Shown here in pieces: positions 38,075 to 49,330 of a stretch of DNA of 64,000 nt. Under the pieces are notes generated by a model that did no database searches, had not been told where the DNA came from, and was given only the letters and a program-made list of their open reading frames with translations. Numbering within the stretch: the stretch's first letter is position 1; each line of letters begins with the position of its first letter. The DNA is from Lasioglossum baleicum (taxonomy: Eukaryota; Arthropoda; Insecta; Hymenoptera; Halictidae): assembly GCF_051020765.1 (NCBI RefSeq), contig NC_134935.1, positions 13,083,579 through 13,147,578 of the forward strand, in the 5' to 3' direction. Made by a program: the position numbers and the translations under genes.

Positions 38075-38280
38075 CTTTCTGTCTCTATTGGAAAATCTAT
38101 CTTTCACATAATTTATCGACTGTAAGAATTAAGTCTGATTTAAAAAAGTGGTCTTTCTCAAGAGTGCCGAGCTCGTTCGTTCCAATTTGGAAGTATATTT
38201 GTCGAACAGGTTTCTCGTTTGATCAAGTCCGTTTCGAGGAGTGTCCGAATATTAATGGTGTTTCGGTCCGAAGAAAATCC
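38075..38280 (+). repeat. Possible diverged tandem duplication (~100 bp)
   Basis: TATTGGAAAATCTATCTTTC followed by GTCTGATTT and GTGGTC (38085-38155) aligns with ATTTGGAAGTATATTTGTCG, GTCCGTTT and GTGTCC (38187-38245). The translation of the plus frame shows the same repeat (YWKIYLSHN against IWKYICRTG), but identity is low and no protein is recognised. Confidence 0.3.
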
Positions 38281-40471
38281 TAAATGGAAGGAAACAATTC
38301 GAATCGCATTACAGTTCGCGTGGATTGTGGCAAGAAATCCCGAATTTCCATAAAGATCCGGGAGCCCGCACGGTAATAGCGCGAGAATGTAACCGGACTG
38401 TGTAAGCAAAAACACCGAGAAGGAGGTGGGACGGGCGCGCTCGTACCGCTTCAACGGCGTAGCTCATCTTTATTGAAAAATACCGATGAAGATGAGCACA
38501 CGGAGTCATTTTGCAGACGGGGGAAACGCATTGTCGGAATCTCATGATACGGCGTCACATCGTTAGGCCGCGTCGTTAAAGTCCCGGGGCAGCACGGTGC
38601 CAGTGATTACCCTCCGCCTGGTCACAAGGTTGTCTTCTATGGCAACTGAGTAATCAGTAAAGCCCTCCTGTAGGGAGCTACGCGTGTGCGTGTTTCTAAA
38701 CGACGGATGTGTACGCATCAGTGGCAGCTCGGTATTCGTACGCATCAGTAATCTACGGTATTCCGCGAGATTCACGGAAACCAAAAGGAAAAACCAGCTC
38801 TTTGGCCAAGGGCTTAACCTCGCTGGACAGCGTGAGATCAGATCAGCCGGACCCAGGGCTTAATGCAACTCATTCAATCGTAGAATCGCGTAATAAATCA
38901 CCAGGGAACTTTCTGTAATTTATCGGAATCTCGCCGCGAAGTGCACTTTGAATCACTGGGACATCGACTCGACCACTGTTTTATATAAAACACGTTCTTT
39001 TCGGCCTCTGCTACGCTGCAAATACTTACAAGTTTTTATTTAAACCGTTACGGACCAAGATTTTTTGCAATATTAGTCTACATCAGTGTTGATATATTGA
39101 TATATGTGTACATTAGTCTTCAGGACAAAATAAAAATACGTGCACATCAATTTGCAGAAAAATTAAATAATCCACTGATTAATTCACTTAATCAATGTTG
39201 AACATGTATATATTTATAAAAATCATCTATAAAAATACACAATTATGCTTGTACTCTATTAATTTTGAAACAGTGAACTACAAAGTATTCAGCATCGAAA
39301 TTAAGTCAATTTTCTGTAACAAAGAAGTTGACAACGATTATATAATTTTTCGCTTCAATCGTGGATATTTCGCAACGGGAACTCGCGTTTCGAGTTCTGG
39401 AACGGACGTGGATAAAGTAAACAAAAATGTTTGGCTGAAATAGGGGATTCGAAGTTGGGGCGCAATAGGAAAATCTGTTCGTGCAATTCGAGCAAGGCAG
39501 AAAGTTGCTGGGAATTTCGAAAGTTCCGCGGAATCGGAGTTGTGGAATTCGTTTCAGTAGAACAAGAAGGTGCCTGGTCAGCCGGCGGAACACTCTCCTC
39601 TCATCACCTTTGAGAGTCGTTGTACAGGTCACTGTAAAGGATAATTTTTATTTCGAGAACTTTTCCGCTGCCTTCCCTTCCTCCAAACGGTTAGTTCCGA
39701 AAGAAACGTTATCAATAGAATGATTACCGGGAATCGAATTTCGCCGGAGTTTCGAACGAGTCAACCAACTTCGCGATTCTGTCGCGATTCTGGCCAGGTG
39801 AACGGGAGTTTCGCAGAATTAACTTTGATTTTCTTTTACTAAACTCTCTCGCCGATGCTGGCGTCCGGTGGTCGTAGCAATTCCGATGAGATTTGCGGAA
39901 GGTGTGTCCATACGACTTTTATCACTTCTCAGTGATAAATCACTTGTTAGCGAAGTCTTGATCTGAGAAAACGGAAGCTACAGGATCGAAGAAAATGTCC
40001 TCAATGAACTATGTCATTAGTTTACTTGCAAAGAATAATATAAAATAATATATGTAAAATATATTTGTGGAAGAGAACAGATTAAGTTTGTACTTTTTGA
40101 GATAAGCGTGGGGGGATAAGGCTGGAAAATTACGAGGAAAACGCGTTCAAACTCTCGGAGAACGCTTTTCAGATAAATAGTCGGGTATTTATGGCACTTG
40201 TCCTATTCTGCTATCTCAAGGCCATAAAGAGGACTTTTCTCTGCACGAAACAGGTCACGAAGTGCCTCCACTTCTTCTCACTGAAGAATTTTTGCGACTT
40301 GAGAAGTGCTTTCGTATTTATTCCTACTGTTATTCCACTGTTCCATTATTTTCGTTGAATTAATTCATGTGGTACGTATAACTTGAAAATACTTACGACG
40401 ACCTCAAACAATTAAGAAGAGCTGACTCTTGCACGTCGATGATTTTATGTGTCAAACTATGACACAGGTAT

Positions 40472-40587
40472 CACTAGACTGCGGATTTTATGCATTAAAG
40501 CAGCAGATAGAGAAATAATGTAACAGTATATTTCAATTCGTTTGATCTATCACAATGTATGTCATAAATGCATAAAATCCGTAGATT
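40472..40587. mobile_element. Family C foldback copy with both ends
   Basis: The left end CTAGACTGCGGATTTTATGC continues ATTAAAGC. The right end is the inverse (ATGTCATAAATGCATAAAATCCGTAGA), so the ~115-bp element has terminal inverted repeats of about 20 bp built on GCGGATTTTATGCATT. A TA-rich junction prevents a firm target-duplication call. It is the only copy in the window with both ends present, and suggests that family C is a DNA-transposon derivative. Confidence 0.65.
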
Positions 40588-40886
40588 ACTTAATTTTATA
40601 TTTGTATCTAAAACTTTCCACCGCAACGGAGTTCCAAAGGCTTCCCAAAAACTGTTGTTGGAACTAAGTTTTTCCATTAACCGAGTCAACATCGCACCAT
40701 TTAAACTGGCGAAATTTGATCAGTGATTTCAGCAGCGCACAAGAATTAAAAATCCAATGGCCGCGAGACACACAAAAAATACTGGTGCCTAAGTTAACGT
40801 TAACGAACGATGCTCGCTCGGAAGTTAGCGGTTCCGTGGCAATAAAAAGAATGATAATTACCGCTGTAATAATATATTAAAAGACT

Positions 40887-40907
40887 GGGAAGGGGGGGGG
40901 GTGGGGT
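40887..40907 (+). other. G-rich run, potential G-quadruplex
   Basis: GGGA followed by ten G, T and GGGG supplies at least four G-tracts within about 20 bases. This satisfies the usual G-quadruplex pattern. No function can be assigned. Confidence 0.6.
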
Positions 40908-41271
40908 GAGCAGTAACGTAACCGAAGTTTGTCGGCGCGGTATTGAGAGCCTGGCGGGCACGGGCCGACTTTCCGAAGAAAGTTCAGCGTCGAGGCGTTT
41001 CATTAAGCTTTTTCCTCGAACTGTTCTCCATGTGGGCATGTAGACCTTCGCCCGGTCAAAAGTTAAATTGTTCGGCGGAAGTTCAAGCTGGCCGCAAATG
41101 AAAAATCCCGGTTCGAACCAGCCGGCGACAGGCAAATTTCTGTGGTTCATTGAAACGCGACGCCGTTAATTACCGCCGCGCGAAAAGGGAATGAAGTCGA
41201 CCGCAGTCACGAGGCAACGCGTTATACAAGTTTTGCAACGTGACTCGGTGACTTTACGAATAACTTGCCGA

Positions 41272-41300
41272 ACGACGACGACGACGACGACGTCGACGAC
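41272..41300. repeat. (ACG)n trinucleotide repeat
   Basis: ACGACGACGACGACGACGAC, then GTCGACGACG. Confidence 0.85.
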
Positions 41301-41857
41301 GGCGCACGACGCGAAATTCTACGCCGCCATCAGCAGCTGGCTCTCAGCTGCCGTTGGATGTTTCGCCCGTTTGCCGAAATTTCGCGATGATTTCTTACCC
41401 CATCGCTCGCTGAAAGAACCATAGATGATATCTAGCACGGATCGTGTGCAGCACTGCGCGTTTATATTCACGTGGCTTTTGCTAATCAAGACACGCGCCC
41501 GCAGTCGAGATGCTGGACACGTACCCACAGGGAAACGTGAATTGCGCAACAGCCGCTCTCTCTCTCGCGAGTTCATTAATTCGATAAATTATATACGGGA
41601 TTCGCGGGCATCGGGGATCGCGTTAATGTTTTTCAATGGGTCGCCGGACCGTGGGCACGTTCCGTGATATACCCGTTGTTATACTTCGCCCGTAATGTGG
41701 ATCTGAAATTTCCGATGCTTTTTGTACCGTCCGATGGTCAAAGTAATTATACCTTGCATTGCACTGCTGTTCAGTTATCGCCTGTATGGGCAGTGTATTT
41801 GTATATAAACGATTTCTTCCCCACTCAGCTTTAATCCAGATGGCGTAATTTGTCTTT

Positions 41858-42060
41858 GGCTGAACTTCACTTTGGGGAACCAAAAATTTTCAACTTTTTC
41901 GTATACAGTCCAATAGATTTTGACGAGAAAATGCAAAAAAAGGAAGTTTTAATGGACAAAGTTCACTGGTTCAAAAGTTATACGCGTGTAAAGTTGGCCG
42001 ATTTCAAGCGTTGTTGACAGGCTACGGCGCCACCATTGATTTTTGGTAAAGTTTTTGTAG
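41858..42060 (+). repeat. Dispersed repeat family B, copy 2 (most complete)
   Basis: In order: GGCTGAACTTCACTTTGGGG, CCAAAAATTTTCAACTTTTT, AGATTTTGACGAGAAAATG, GTTTTAATGGACAAAGTTCA, CTGGTTCAAAAGTTATACGC and GGCGCCACCATTGATTTTTGG. The first half matches copy 1 at 441. The second half matches the complement of 49160-49330 (GATTTTGACGAGGAAATG, CCACTGGTTCAAAAGG, CGCCGCTATGTTAACGTGCC). It therefore bridges the other two copies and defines the family. Confidence 0.65.
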
Positions 42061-43675
42061 AATGTTTTTCGATGTATCTCAATGATTTCTGAACAATTCG
42101 GCATAAAAATCGTATGCAGATTTTACGACAGAAATAATCCAGCGGACTTCAGCTTGGTAATCAATTTAAAAATGCCCGCAATACGATTCAATACCTGTTC
42201 TGTAACAAGCAATTGTCCAGTCAGCAGACGCTGATTTAAGCATGAATATAGAATCAAGATTCAAATATAAAATCGTATTTACGGATCCGTTGCTTAATAG
42301 AAATATCGAAATATCGATGGAATATAAGATTGCATCAACTGATACAAACGAAAAAAGAGATACACAATGCCATTCACAAAGCCATGTAAAAAATTCGTTT
42401 CTAAAACTCGAAAAAAGACAATGGATACTGTATGGAACGATGAAAAAAATTGAAAACAACGAACAAGTTCAAAACGATGTGAACACAAGATTTCAAAACC
42501 AGATACGGAACAAAAAGCAGCTATGTGAAACAAATATTACATAAAAAACAGAGTATTTAAACAGTGAACAGAAAATGAACCCGTGTCTGTCGTTTTCTAC
42601 ATTTTTCCTTTAAATTTCGAAAATTTACGGGTTCGTTTTATAGTTCTCTAAAACAATGCCGCAAGGGTACAATAATATTCTGACATATTCTGATAATAAT
42701 TCCCCGCCGCCCACCGCCGAAACGGAAAGCAGAACGCGAAAACCATTTGTTCAATACACTCGTCTCGTTCGAATGTTCTCGATGCTTTTCCAAATTGCAG
42801 TCAACACACACTCAACGGCCGATACGCTTGTCCATTCGGAGGCAATAATTTCCCAATACTCTGGCTGCAAACTTCCTGATTCCAGTAGGACTATTAATTA
42901 TCGAGGGTTTCGTCCCGGTTTCGAACTTCACCGTGCAAATCGGAAGTGCGTGTGCGGCCACGTATACACGCGAATTCGGCCCCGAGTATTACGGAAATTA
43001 CAACCGCAATACGCGTTCGAGCCGAGGTGACTGGGGAGCGGGGTAACTTGCCGATTTCACGAGAACACTTACGGTTGTTCCCGTGATACTGCAACGATAT
43101 TTCTGCTCGGAAAGTTTCGAAAAAAATTACGAAAAACAAAAGATCTATTGAGAACCATTTTGAAACCTCAGATTCTTCGAACATCATGTCTCTAAATATA
43201 TGTACAATCAGTTTCATTACTATTAGTACTCTGTATACCTGGTGTTAAATTACAGAACGATATCTCTACAAACGGTTCTGTATTCAGAAGCGCGACTCTT
43301 CTTACAAACAATTAACGCTGAGAGCTAATTCTCCATACGTCACATTATAGTACTCGCTGCATGCATAACACTATACCCGACGCGAGCAGGTAACAGCTTG
43401 GAGACAGGTTTGATTAGCAAGGTAGGATCCCGGAACAAGCGCCTAATCAATAAAATCCTAGTACCGGCAATCTGTTCGCGGGGCTTAAACAATATCAGAC
43501 ATGTCGGAGGGATCAGAAATAAAGGGCAGCATTCGGGGTAGCAATTTATAGTGTACTCGTTCTGCATACGCGACACATACATGTATTTCTCTGTAGGTTT
43601 CTCGTCCCTTTTCGGTCGTCTCTATCGTCTCCCGCAATGGTGGGCAACCGCCGACCATCCCTCACGCCCAATTCG

Positions 43676-43691
43676 GATTCATATGCAAATG
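43676..43691 (+). promoter_or_regulatory. Octamer-containing 16-mer, copy 1
   Basis: GATTCATATGCAAATG contains the POU-factor octamer ATGCAAAT. The identical 16-mer occurs at 44341-44356 in the same orientation. Function is inferred from the motif only. Confidence 0.35.
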
Positions 43692-44184
43692 CGAAAGAGA
43701 GGAGAGCGGAGAAGGAACAACGGACGGAGACAGAGAGATGGCCAGACAGAAAGAGAAAGAGAGAAATGGGAGAAAGGGATCCGGACGTAGGTGTGCTCGT
43801 GAGATTTCGGCAACGTAGAGGGTTTTTAGTGGGGACTGCTAATGCGGATGGCCAGTTTTCAGTGATGCGGTCGATATATAGTGACCGGAAGGGGGTGAGC
43901 CTGCAGGGGGAGACAGGGGTGAGACACACAATGGCAAAGTGAACGAGTCGATAATCGATACTGGGTCCGGGCACACTTGATTCCGCTCTTGATCGCGCAA
44001 CCTTCGATGTATCTACTCTATTCCCTGACCTTTCGTTACTCATTGTCCACCCTGCTCGCGCGTCACACCCCCTCACCTGTCCCCTCACCTGATTCTCTAA
44101 CCCCTTAGTCTCCTCCACTCTATCCCTCTCTCTCCCTTTCTCTTTTCGTGGAAACGAACGAGCTCGTTTTCCACTCCCTTTCTA

Positions 44185-44212
44185 CCTCTCTCTCTCTCTC
44201 TCTCTGTCTCTC
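44185..44212. repeat. (CT)n microsatellite
   Basis: CCTCTCTCTCTCTCTCTCTC followed by TGTCTCTCA. Confidence 0.9.
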
Positions 44213-44340
44213 ACCCTGGCTTTTTTTCCAAGACATCGTGCAACTGCAACGGGATTTGCATAATTGCGAGCGATTGTTTGTCCCCGTATCATGGCCGGCT
44301 ACGTACACGCTCGGGGACCTCGGCGCGCTCCTCTGATCCT

Positions 44341-44356
44341 GATTCATATGCAAATG
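44341..44356 (+). promoter_or_regulatory. Octamer-containing 16-mer, copy 2
   Basis: GATTCATATGCAAATG, identical to 43676-43691. Further isolated ATGCAAAT octamers lie at 46232, 52588 and 10941. Confidence 0.35.
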
Positions 44357-44525
44357 ACGGGGCTACACTGGCGCTCCGCAGCGCGGAATTGAAGAGTGCC
44401 GCTTACTGGACCACACACTCACCCCTAATTCCCTTCATTCCTCCTTCGTTCTAGCCGCTACCCAATCCTACCATCCCCCTTCCTCCACCTCTTCGTTCTC
44501 TTTCCTCTTCGTGCACCCTTAACCA

Positions 44526-44556
44526 TACACACACACACACACGCACACACATACAC
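44526..44556. repeat. (AC)n microsatellite
   Basis: An ACACACACACACACAC run followed by interrupted GCACACACATACAC. Confidence 0.9.
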
Positions 44557-44906
44557 CACTTTCTTTTTCTGCAAGCGACGCGACATCTCGTGCGCACCCG
44601 CCATGGAACTTCAATCATCATCACGAAATCCCTCTTTCTTACAAGCGGTTCTTTGTCCCGGCCATCGATTCATTCAAATGAAAGCCTTCAACGTCGAAAC
44701 CTCCGTCGCGTTACAGCCGCTCCACGCTTGACTGACAGCTCTATTCGATCGGACCGCTAACTAAACTCACCTGAAATCGGGAGTGCCTTTCTAGACTGTC
44801 TCTCGTCACGACCCTCGCGCGATCGACTGGCCTCTGAGTCGGAAAATTGCGTCGGTTTGCATCACACAGCTAGCGGAAGTCCACGAGGTCCTGCCTGAGT
44901 ATTGGT

Positions 44907-45090
44907 GGACTGCGGATTTTATGCGTTTATGGCAAAACAAGTAGGTGCCGTTTAAGAACTTGAAAGAATTACAAGAATTTAAGAACATCGAGATATTAAT
45001 TTCAATTTCTTAAAACGTTTACAGAAAGAAACAAACTTGGATATAGTTACTGCTTCTTGCAATTCATGTAGACAATTTTGATCTTGTACA
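44907..45090 (+). repeat. Dispersed repeat family C, copy 3
   Basis: It begins GGACTGCGGATTTTATGCGT and TTATGGCAAAACAAGTAGGTG, then AAAGAATTACAAGAATTTAAG, and ends near GCAATTCATGTAGACAATTT. The copy at 57.9 kb has CTACGGATTTTATGCATT, TTATGACAAAAACGTGTTGGTG, AAAGAATTTAAG and GATGCAGACAATTT in the same order. No right-hand inverted end is visible here. Confidence 0.65.
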
Positions 45091-47880
45091 ATGATACGCA
45101 GGTACTTTTGAAGACATTAATCAAATTGCGTTGAGTTTGTAGTATGTAGCGAGTAGTATACCAATTCGGAAATATTTCAAACTGTGCGAGCGACAAGAAA
45201 AATTCAGTAGTACGAGTCAACGATTCAGTCGAGTCAACGAGTTCCCATGTCGTCACCAACGTTTTGTAATGATTTTAATGATTGAATTGATTGTTAACAT
45301 CAGTGTTCCACGTTAAAATTAATAAACTTGATATATACATTTATATATGAACAGAAACAAATGAACATACGTAATATAAAACTCGCCCAAATACTCTTCA
45401 ATTTCACAATCACATTCGTACTTTTCAACTTTCATAAACGTCATATACTACATAAATCGACTCCCTCTAACTGTCCAATTAAAATTTCGCTTCTTCTCTC
45501 GACGCAAAATTGTTGCTCTGAGCAGCACAACCGTGCTAACACGCGTCTACGTCCGGCGATCATAATTATTGCTTTTTCGCGGGAAGCAGTGTCCAAAAAA
45601 TGGCGAGGTATAAATAACTTTTTCGATCGACGAGGCGCACCTCGCAACAAAGGGAAAACGCGAGGATATTGGAGTGGGCCGTTTCACTCGCCAGCTAATT
45701 TGCCATGAAGACCGCTATAAACCGGCCTAATTGCTCCCCTTATATCGGTTTCTAATGAATCTTGGCTAAAGCATCGTAAAGCTTGTCTCGAGCGCGGAAG
45801 CTGTGGTTTGCGAACAGGGGGGACGGCGACTTCTAAGACACGGAGTCACGTGGAAGTGGGAAACTTCTCTTTCCACCGTCTAATAAACCATTATACGCTA
45901 GTCCGGAACTCTTGCCTCTACTCGTACACCGGCGTAATTTTCGAAACGTTCCCAACAGGGCAAGAGAGCACACGAGAGAGTGTGGGAGAGCGAGAGAGGG
46001 TAAGCGAGGCATACGTTGCAATTTGTGCGTGTTAAGAGCGAAACTTACGGGATTATTATGCGAGGCGTGTACATTAGGGAACGGGACCATGGGATATTCG
46101 CTCGATTGCCGGATGAAAATTATTCTTTCGAGCGTGAGCGACAAATTGCCGTCCTTATTGCCATTATCGGGCTCTGGTTATCGCACGTAGTAAAATCGTG
46201 AGTGAAATCCCGGTACGTTTAAACGCGTTCCATGCAAATGAGAAACGCGTCATCCCCTTTACGGCCCGCAACCGTCGCGTTAACATTCACCCTCCTCCAC
46301 GACATTTGGATTCCGCGATAGCCGGACCAAATAAAAACGCCGAAGCTATACGGCTATACGCGATAGACGATCGTCACGGTTAGCGCTCTCACGCGATTTT
46401 TCATAGTTAATGCGTCGCGTGTGTCGCCGATGAGAAACAATAAACGCGGAATGAGCTTCATTCTCGACATTCACGACAAATATGTGTCGTTGAACCTTTA
46501 GATAAAATTTATAAAGATTATCTTCATGCAAAAGTGCTCTGAATAAATTCCTGGTTGTGAGAGTTGGACATTTCTTTCTACTGCCAATCACTCTAATGCG
46601 TTGCAGAGGATCAGCGGGTAATTTTCCATAAAAATTTACAAACCGTTCTATTAAAGGGTGAACGTATTTTATCGGCTAACCCTAGCATACGTGTATTCCG
46701 GTAACCGTAACCCTATTACCCTTATACCCAGGTACTCGGTTGCCCGGGTATCAAGAGCTCCAGTTTATACGTGCCCAATCCCTTCTGCGTTTCATCCCGG
46801 ATCAGCTAGTTGGACTCATCAGTTAGGCTTTGTAGAACGGACGTCAAGATAAAGCAAGATAAAGATCCGGCATTTGACTCTATACATGATGCGTTCAATT
46901 TTTGGGCCAATTGTACTCATAAATGTAAACAACGAATAAACACAGTGAGAAAAAAATTCTTAATTATATAAAAATACTGGAATATCTTTTCGTTTTATTT
47001 TATTATAATAAACAAGGCAAATATTCATCAAACACGTGTGACTAATAATAAATTAATAAATTAGTTCACAAAATTAGGGGTCTGTTAACTTATGGTTGCG
47101 AAATTATTGATCTTAGAACTCCTGTAGGTCGTTTTAAAAACTTTTGCTTGTTATAAAACGGAATTATACTCTTTCTCTATTCCTCTGAGATCCTTTAAAA
47201 TGCACGTACACGTTTTTTAACATGAGAAATATTCGAACATGTAACATCGAATTAAATCAACGTCGAAGAATATTCGAGACCCCGTAAAAAGGTACATATT
47301 CTGATATCCGTTGACGAGGTTCCGTCGGAAGTTATTTCCAGACCGAAACTCTGCCCGAGATTGTCATTAGCGCCGAGGAATATAGGTATATTTGAGTTTG
47401 TAGCGTGCCGGCACAGATTCTTTCTTTCAATCCTTGTTACCTGTAAAGGAATTACATCGCTTTTGTCGGGCAGAGTAAATTTCTTCGTCGGCACGGTGGA
47501 CTGTAGCTGTGCCATATGATTTCCCAGGGGTTCGTCGCACCAGCATTTTGCAAAACGCGCGTTCCACAGGTATGACCAAATATGTACACACGGTTGTGTC
47601 ATACAATAAAAGGAAATACGGGAAAACAGAAGACTCGCGCGGATAGATGAAAAATCTCAATCTTTGCGGTGATAAATTAGTCCCACTGAACTCTCTCCGC
47701 CTTTTCCGCGATTCTGATAACCGTTGTTTCTTTTCATTGTCTTGCAAAAAATATCTGCGCTCGATAGTTGCGATTGTCACTTCGATTTACGACGTACCCA
47801 ATTTCGTACCGACCACTTTATATAAAATCGTTTTCTTGTACACGAAGTATAGTGTGTGAATTTTCATTTTTAGAAATTGG
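45091..47880. other. Gene-free stretch
   Basis: No exon or RNA gene is recognised. It is AT-rich at 45.1-45.5 and 46.85-47.25 kb and CpG-rich at 45.5-46.4 kb. One octamer ATGCAAAT occurs at 46232. Confidence 0.4.
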
Positions 47881-47885
47881 AATCA

Positions 47886-48130
47886 CAATAACTCGGGACG
47901 TAAAAATGGAAAAGCAAAATTGATTTTTAGCTTGATATGATCAACATGGTTTTAAAAGCAATACAAATAAAATAAAATAAAAGCAGGCAAGCAATTTCAC
48001 TTTGACATAACAGAACATGATCCCAACTCACCGCAGGCAACAATTAAAGTCCGAAATTCGCAACGGTGATCGCCAAAGGCCGATTTCACTGGCCACGATA
48101 ACTCAGGGCGTAAAAAGGGAAAGGCAACCG
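47886..48130 (+). repeat. Pair of ~31-bp direct repeats
   Basis: ATAACTCGGGACGTAAAAAT at 47890 continues GGAAAAGCAA. ATAACTCAGGGCGTAAAAAG at 48101 continues GGAAAGGCAA. Between them GCAGGCAAGCAATT (47981) and GCAGGCAACAATT (48032) form a second, shorter pair. This suggests an old local duplication of ~210 bp. Confidence 0.55.
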
Positions 48131-48193
48131 TAGGGTCAGGGGTTTAGTGGCTGTAGCAAAACAACCCCTAAAAAAGATTACGTTCGGGCACAG

Positions 48194-48850
48194 GTGGTGA
48201 ACAGTGAAGGGCTGGCAATTAAAGGAAAGGGCAGAGAAAATCGCCGAGGGTTTCGTGTGCTGGTATTATTATGTATCCCTTTTAAATTAACGCAGGCGTA
48301 TATTGCCGCTCAACAGATGCAGACTCCCGGTTGTCATTGTGTGCCTGTCTGTGTACTTTTAGCGTGTCTGTGGTGGAAAATGGGGAGGGGAAAAGAAGAG
48401 GCAGGAAGACAGACGACGCGGAAAAGCGAGAAAAAGGAGAAGGGGGACGAGGGTTTTCGAGGAAGAAAGAAGTCGAGCGGCGAGAAAAGGACGGCCGGGG
48501 AGAGCAAGAACGAGCGAAACAAGAAGATAAGAGTCGGAACTCTCGCAAGGCCACGCGACATTACGCGTAATTATAGTGACAGCAAGAAGCAAGCGCGAGT
48601 TAAAACTTATGATAATACGACGCCGGGGTTGGGTAGCTTCTATAAATGTACCGAGGTATGTAACGCCAAGTGTTCTTCTGTCTGTATCGCGTCTTCCGCG
48701 CGCACTTGTGGAACCACCGACAATCTCTTTCCTGCTTCTCGACAAAATCTCCGAGCCCCTCTCGCCCTACACGCTTCAGTTCCTTATATCGCGCCGTCGT
48801 TATTGTTAGCGCCTCTGCAATCCGTGTTAAGAGGATTACACACACGCTAA
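48194..48850 (+). other. Long open frame over purine-rich DNA; probably non-coding
   Basis: The 218-codon frame opens at GTG. Its middle third (48380-48540) is purine-rich and translates to Lys/Glu/Arg-rich low complexity. The opposite strand is open for 128 codons over the same bases. The flanks contain several Cys residues but no recognisable zinc finger or knottin pattern. I do not recognise any protein family. Confidence 0.15.
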
Positions 48851-49159
48851 TGCGAAACCGAAGTCCTTAAAACACGCTCGGGTAGGTCGTACACATTTTT
48901 CGGTACGACCTCCTAATTTTCACACACCAATTTTGATCTGGTAGACCGTCGATTCTTTTGTAAAATAAAAATTGCTTCACCCTTCACACTAAAGACACCT
49001 AGAACTTCAAAACCAAAACATTTTTTCACTTGGAATATTTGTACATGATTTATTTCCTTTTATGCATGCGAAGTTTATTGCTATTACTTCTGCTTACAAT
49101 ATTTAAATTTGTAGCAATTTTCTAGGTACGTGTAGTAATGTAAAAATTGTTTTAGATAA
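48851..49159. other. Unassigned sequence
   Basis: AT-rich apart from a GGTCGTAC...GTACGACC inverted pair near 48885-48911. No gene is seen. Confidence 0.4.
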
Positions 49160-49330
49160 TGGTATGGCAATTTTTAGTGGCACGTTAACATAGCGGCGTC
49201 CTTACAAGTCAGAAACGGTGAATATCGTTGTTTTTTAAACACGCTTACCTTTTGAACCAGTGGATTCCTAAGATTAAAATTAGGAGATTTTCATTTCCTC
49301 GTCAAAATCTACAGGATTATTCTAAGATAT
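49160..49330 (-). repeat. Dispersed repeat family B, copy 3 (inverted)
   Basis: Read on the minus strand: TAGATTTTGACGAGGAAATG, AATTTTAATC, CCACTGGTTCAAAAGGTAAG, GACGCCGCTATGTTAACGTG and CCACTAAAAATTGCC. These align with the second half of copy 2 at 41.9 kb. The left portion seen in copy 1 is not preserved. Confidence 0.6.

Larger units (their letters stand above)
32481..40471. other. Long gene-free stretch
   Basis: No coding exon or RNA gene is recognised. AT-rich segments (32.5-34.0, 35.2-35.9, 36.75-37.1, 37.98-38.15, 39.0-39.4 and 39.9-40.47 kb) alternate with CpG-rich ones. The interval includes a long (AG)n at 34665-34704, a possible tandem duplication at 38075-38280, and a GAAGTCTTGATCTGAGAAAA segment at 39953 that resembles 1193. 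The repeated short frames on both strands have no known domain. Confidence 0.4.
40588..41857. other. Gene-free stretch
   Basis: No exon is recognised. It contains the G-rich run at 40887-40907 and the (ACG)n run at 41272-41300. Elsewhere it is CpG-rich DNA with chance frames on both strands. Confidence 0.4.
42061..44906. other. Gene-free stretch with purine/pyrimidine-rich core
   Basis: No gene is recognised. AT-rich DNA at 42.06-42.65 kb includes a Lys/Asn-rich frame with a weak internal duplication near 42260-42345. GA-rich DNA at 43690-43780 faces CT-rich DNA at 44115-44215 and so forms a loose inverted symmetry. The 190-codon minus frame at 43546-44118 opens at GTG, crosses this low-complexity DNA and matches no family known to me. 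Confidence 0.4.

Noticed and set aside
41105..41125. tRNA-like GGTTCGAACC
   Set aside because: It is a simple palindrome. No acceptor or anticodon stems could be drawn around it, and other GTTCGA occurrences also lacked a cloverleaf.
42242..42544. Lys/Asn-rich frame with internal repeat as a protein
   Set aside because: AT-rich composition explains the residues; the weak duplication is short and the frame is open on both strands.
43546..44118. 190-codon minus-strand frame as a gene
   Set aside because: It opens at GTG, crosses CT/GA low-complexity DNA, overlaps plus-strand frames and shows no recognisable domain.
46676..46740. Possible telomeric repeat (TAACCC-like words)
   Set aside because: The words TAACCCTA and AACCCTATTACCC are irregular and do not form TTAGG/CCTAA tandem units expected of insect telomeres.
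48194..48850. 218-codon plus-strand frame as a gene
   Set aside because: It has a GTG start, a purine-rich low-complexity middle, long antisense frames and no known family.
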